Source of the DNA: Lachnospiraceae bacterium
Lineage (GTDB): Bacteria; Bacillota; Clostridia; Lachnospirales; Lachnospiraceae
Assembly: GCA_017938315.1 (NCBI GenBank)
Contig: JAGBBV010000020.1
Span: forward strand, 1-64,000
Reading direction: 5' to 3'
Length of the DNA: 64,000 nt
The position numbers were made by a program, and so were the translations under genes. Of the stretch, positions 62,753-64,000 are shown piece by piece; within the stretch, counting starts at the first letter, position 1; every line of letters begins with the position of its first letter. The notes beneath the pieces were generated by a model. That model worked only from the letters and a program-made list of their open reading frames with translations, was not told where the DNA came from and did not search any database.

Positions 62753-64000
62753 ATGCAGCTTACAGGTGCTGAAATTGTAGTTGAATGCTTAAAAGAACAG
62801 GGAGTAGATACGATATTTGGATATCCCGGCGGAACGATTTTAAATGTATATGATGCATTATATAAACATAGTGATGAAATTAAACATATTTTAACATCCC
62901 ATGAACAGGGGGCCGCACATGCAGCCGACGGATATGCGCGTGCCACAGGAAAAGTGGGCGTATGTCTTGCAACCAGTGGACCGGGTGCAACTAATTTAGT
63001 TACTGGTATAGCCACTGCATATATGGATTCTGTTCCTATGGTGGCAATTACATGTAATGTGAATTTACCTTCCCTTGGAAAGGACTCTTTTCAGGAGGTT
63101 GATATTGCCGGTGTGACAATGCCAATTACAAAGCATGGTTATATTGTAAAAGATGTTAATATTCTTGCAGATACACTCAGAAAAGCGTTTGCAATTGCAA
63201 GAAGTGGAAGACCGGGTCCTGTTCTTGTAGATATTACAAAAGATGTTACTGCTAATAAGTGTGAATTTGAAAATGCAAAAGTGGAAGTCATTGATATTCC
63301 TTGCAAATATACACAGGATGATATTGAAAAAGCTGTTTCACTTATGAAAAAGGCTAAAAAACCTTACATTTATGTGGGTGGTGGTGCGGTTATTTCAGGA
63401 GCAGCACAGGAAGTAAGAACTTTAGCAGAACTTTTAGATGCACCTGTTTGTGATACTCTTATGGGAAAAGGGGTTATGGATGGACATAGTGATGCATATA
63501 CCGGCATGATTGGTATGCATGGAACAAAAGCGTCTAATTTAGGTGTCAGCAATTGTGATCTCTTAATTGCCCTTGGTGCGCGTTTCTCTGACCGTGTAAT
63601 TGGAAATGCCAGTAAGTTTGCCAAAGGAGCAAAGATTTTACATATTGATATTGATGCTGCTGAAATCAACAAAAATATCAGAACAGATGCGTTCGTAGTA
63701 GGCGATTTAAAAGAAATTTTACAGAAGATTAATAAAGAACTGCCAAAACAGGAACATTCTGAATGGATGGAAGAGATAAAAGCACTGAAAGAGAAGTATC
63801 CTTTAAATTATGACAAGAATGTTTTGACTTGTCCTTATGTGATTGAAGAAATTGACAGAGTAACAGAAGGAAAAGCCGTGATTACAACAGATGTAGGACA
63901 ACATCAGATGTGGGCTGCGCAGTATTATAAATATTCAGAACCCAGAACCTTCTTATCATCCGGTGGACTTGGAACTATGGGATATGGTCTTGGTGCTTGC
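62753..64000 (+). CDS. ilvB: Acetolactate synthase large subunit (truncated by window end)
   Basis: IlvB is the catalytic subunit that makes acetolactate or acetohydroxybutyrate using thiamine diphosphate. The visible 416 residues start MQLTGAEIVVECL, contain the catalytic glutamate E51 in SHEQGAAHAADGYA, and reach the C-terminal TPP domain (SSGGLGTMGYGLGA) where the sequence ends at 64000. ATG 62753 follows GGGAGG. The remainder and ilvN would lie downstream. Confidence 0.95.
   Translation, partial: MQLTGAEIVVECLKEQGVDTIFGYPGGTILNVYDALYKHSDEIKHILTSHEQGAAHAADGYARATGKVGVCLATSGPGATNLVTGIATAYMDSVPMVAITCNVNLPSLGKDSFQEVDIAGVTMPITKHGYIVKDVNILADTLRKAFAIARSGRPGPVLVDITKDVTANKCEFENAKVEVIDIPCKYTQDDIEKAVSLMKKAKKPYIYVGGGAVISGAAQEVRTLAELLDAPVCDTLMGKGVMDGHSDAYTGMIGMHGTKASNLGVSNCDLLIALGARFSDRVIGNASKFAKGAKILHIDIDAAEINKNIRTDAFVVGDLKEILQKINKELPKQEHSEWMEEIKALKEKYPLNYDKNVLTCPYVIEEIDRVTEGKAVITTDVGQHQMWAAQYYKYSEPRTFLSSGGLGTMGYGLGAC

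Noticed and set aside
1-64000. Mobile elements, CRISPR arrays, rRNA and tRNA genes
   Set aside because: I saw no transposase or integrase gene, no regularly spaced direct repeats, and no recognisable tRNA or rRNA sequence.

Overview
The window is a continuous piece of an AT-rich, low-GC Gram-positive chromosome. Gene content and order point to the Clostridia, most likely a Lachnospiraceae-type anaerobe. It carries the Bacillota core block rpmF-plsX-acpP-rnc-smc-ftsY ... ffh-rpsP-khpA-rimM-trmD-rplS-lepB-rbgA-rnhB. It also has an oxygen-independent ribonucleotide reductase (nrdDG), spore genes (spoIVA, a spoVAF-like gene) and clostridial-type YlqG/YlqH, DUF512 and long Prs proteins. The taxon is inferred from protein features and synteny only. 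I saw no rRNA, tRNA, CRISPR array, transposase, integrase or phage gene, so this is ordinary core chromosome. Coding density is high and most intergenic gaps hold recognisable terminators and sigma-A promoters.

Layout. 1-6.9 kb: end of a DUF177 gene, rpmF, fatty acid/phospholipid genes plsX and acpP, then rnc, smc and ftsY. 6.9-10.2 kb: ilvA, a YitT-type membrane protein and an anchored GH25 lysozyme sit between ftsY and ylxM. 10.2-20.5 kb: SRP and ribosome-maturation block (ylxM, ffh, rpsP, khpA, rimM, trmD, rplS), two signal peptidases around rbgA, rnhB, the orphan flagellar-like pair ylqG/ylqH, yraN and pgeF. 20.6-23.8 kb: a two-component system with a very large multi-span sensor. 23.9-25.1 kb (minus): a long-form PRPP synthetase. 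25.2-29.6 kb: DUF512 radical SAM protein, der, plsY, gpsA. 29.6-33 kb: two unknown membrane proteins with a MoxR ATPase and a VWA protein. 33-36.5 kb: tyrS, a YgjP-type metallopeptidase, spoIVA. 36.6-40.9 kb: nucleoside salvage genes (pnp, cdd, an MtaD-type deaminase) and a membrane-anchored MutS-like ATPase. 41-44.1 kb: a 53-residue membrane protein, a HAD phosphatase, a WYL regulator, an aminotransferase. 44.3-47.5 kb: nrdD-nrdG-dut. 47.5-49.9 kb: spoVAF-like and degV. 50-54.3 kb (minus): XRE-cupin regulator followed by potABCD. 54.6-59.9 kb: a 32-residue membrane protein, a beta-propeller lactonase, aroC (minus), VanY carboxypeptidase, tgt, yajC. 59.9-64 kb: leuB, ilvD and the first three quarters of ilvB, cut by the window end.

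How the genes work together: plsX, acpP, plsY and gpsA supply acyl and glycerol-phosphate groups for membrane lipid. ffh, ftsY, lepB, yajC and the SRP-associated ylxM serve secretion. rimM, trmD, rbgA, der, khpA, rnc and ribosomal protein genes serve ribosome assembly and RNA maturation. nrdDG, dut, pnp, cdd and prs serve nucleotide supply. ilvA, leuB, ilvD and ilvB serve branched-chain amino acids. I found no obviously new multi-gene system. The best leads are the orphan YlqG/YlqH pair, the four-gene MoxR/VWA membrane cluster with a degenerate MIDAS motif, the membrane-anchored MutS-like protein, two small single-span proteins with their own promoters, and several control regions in which promoters are built into, or immediately behind, terminators.
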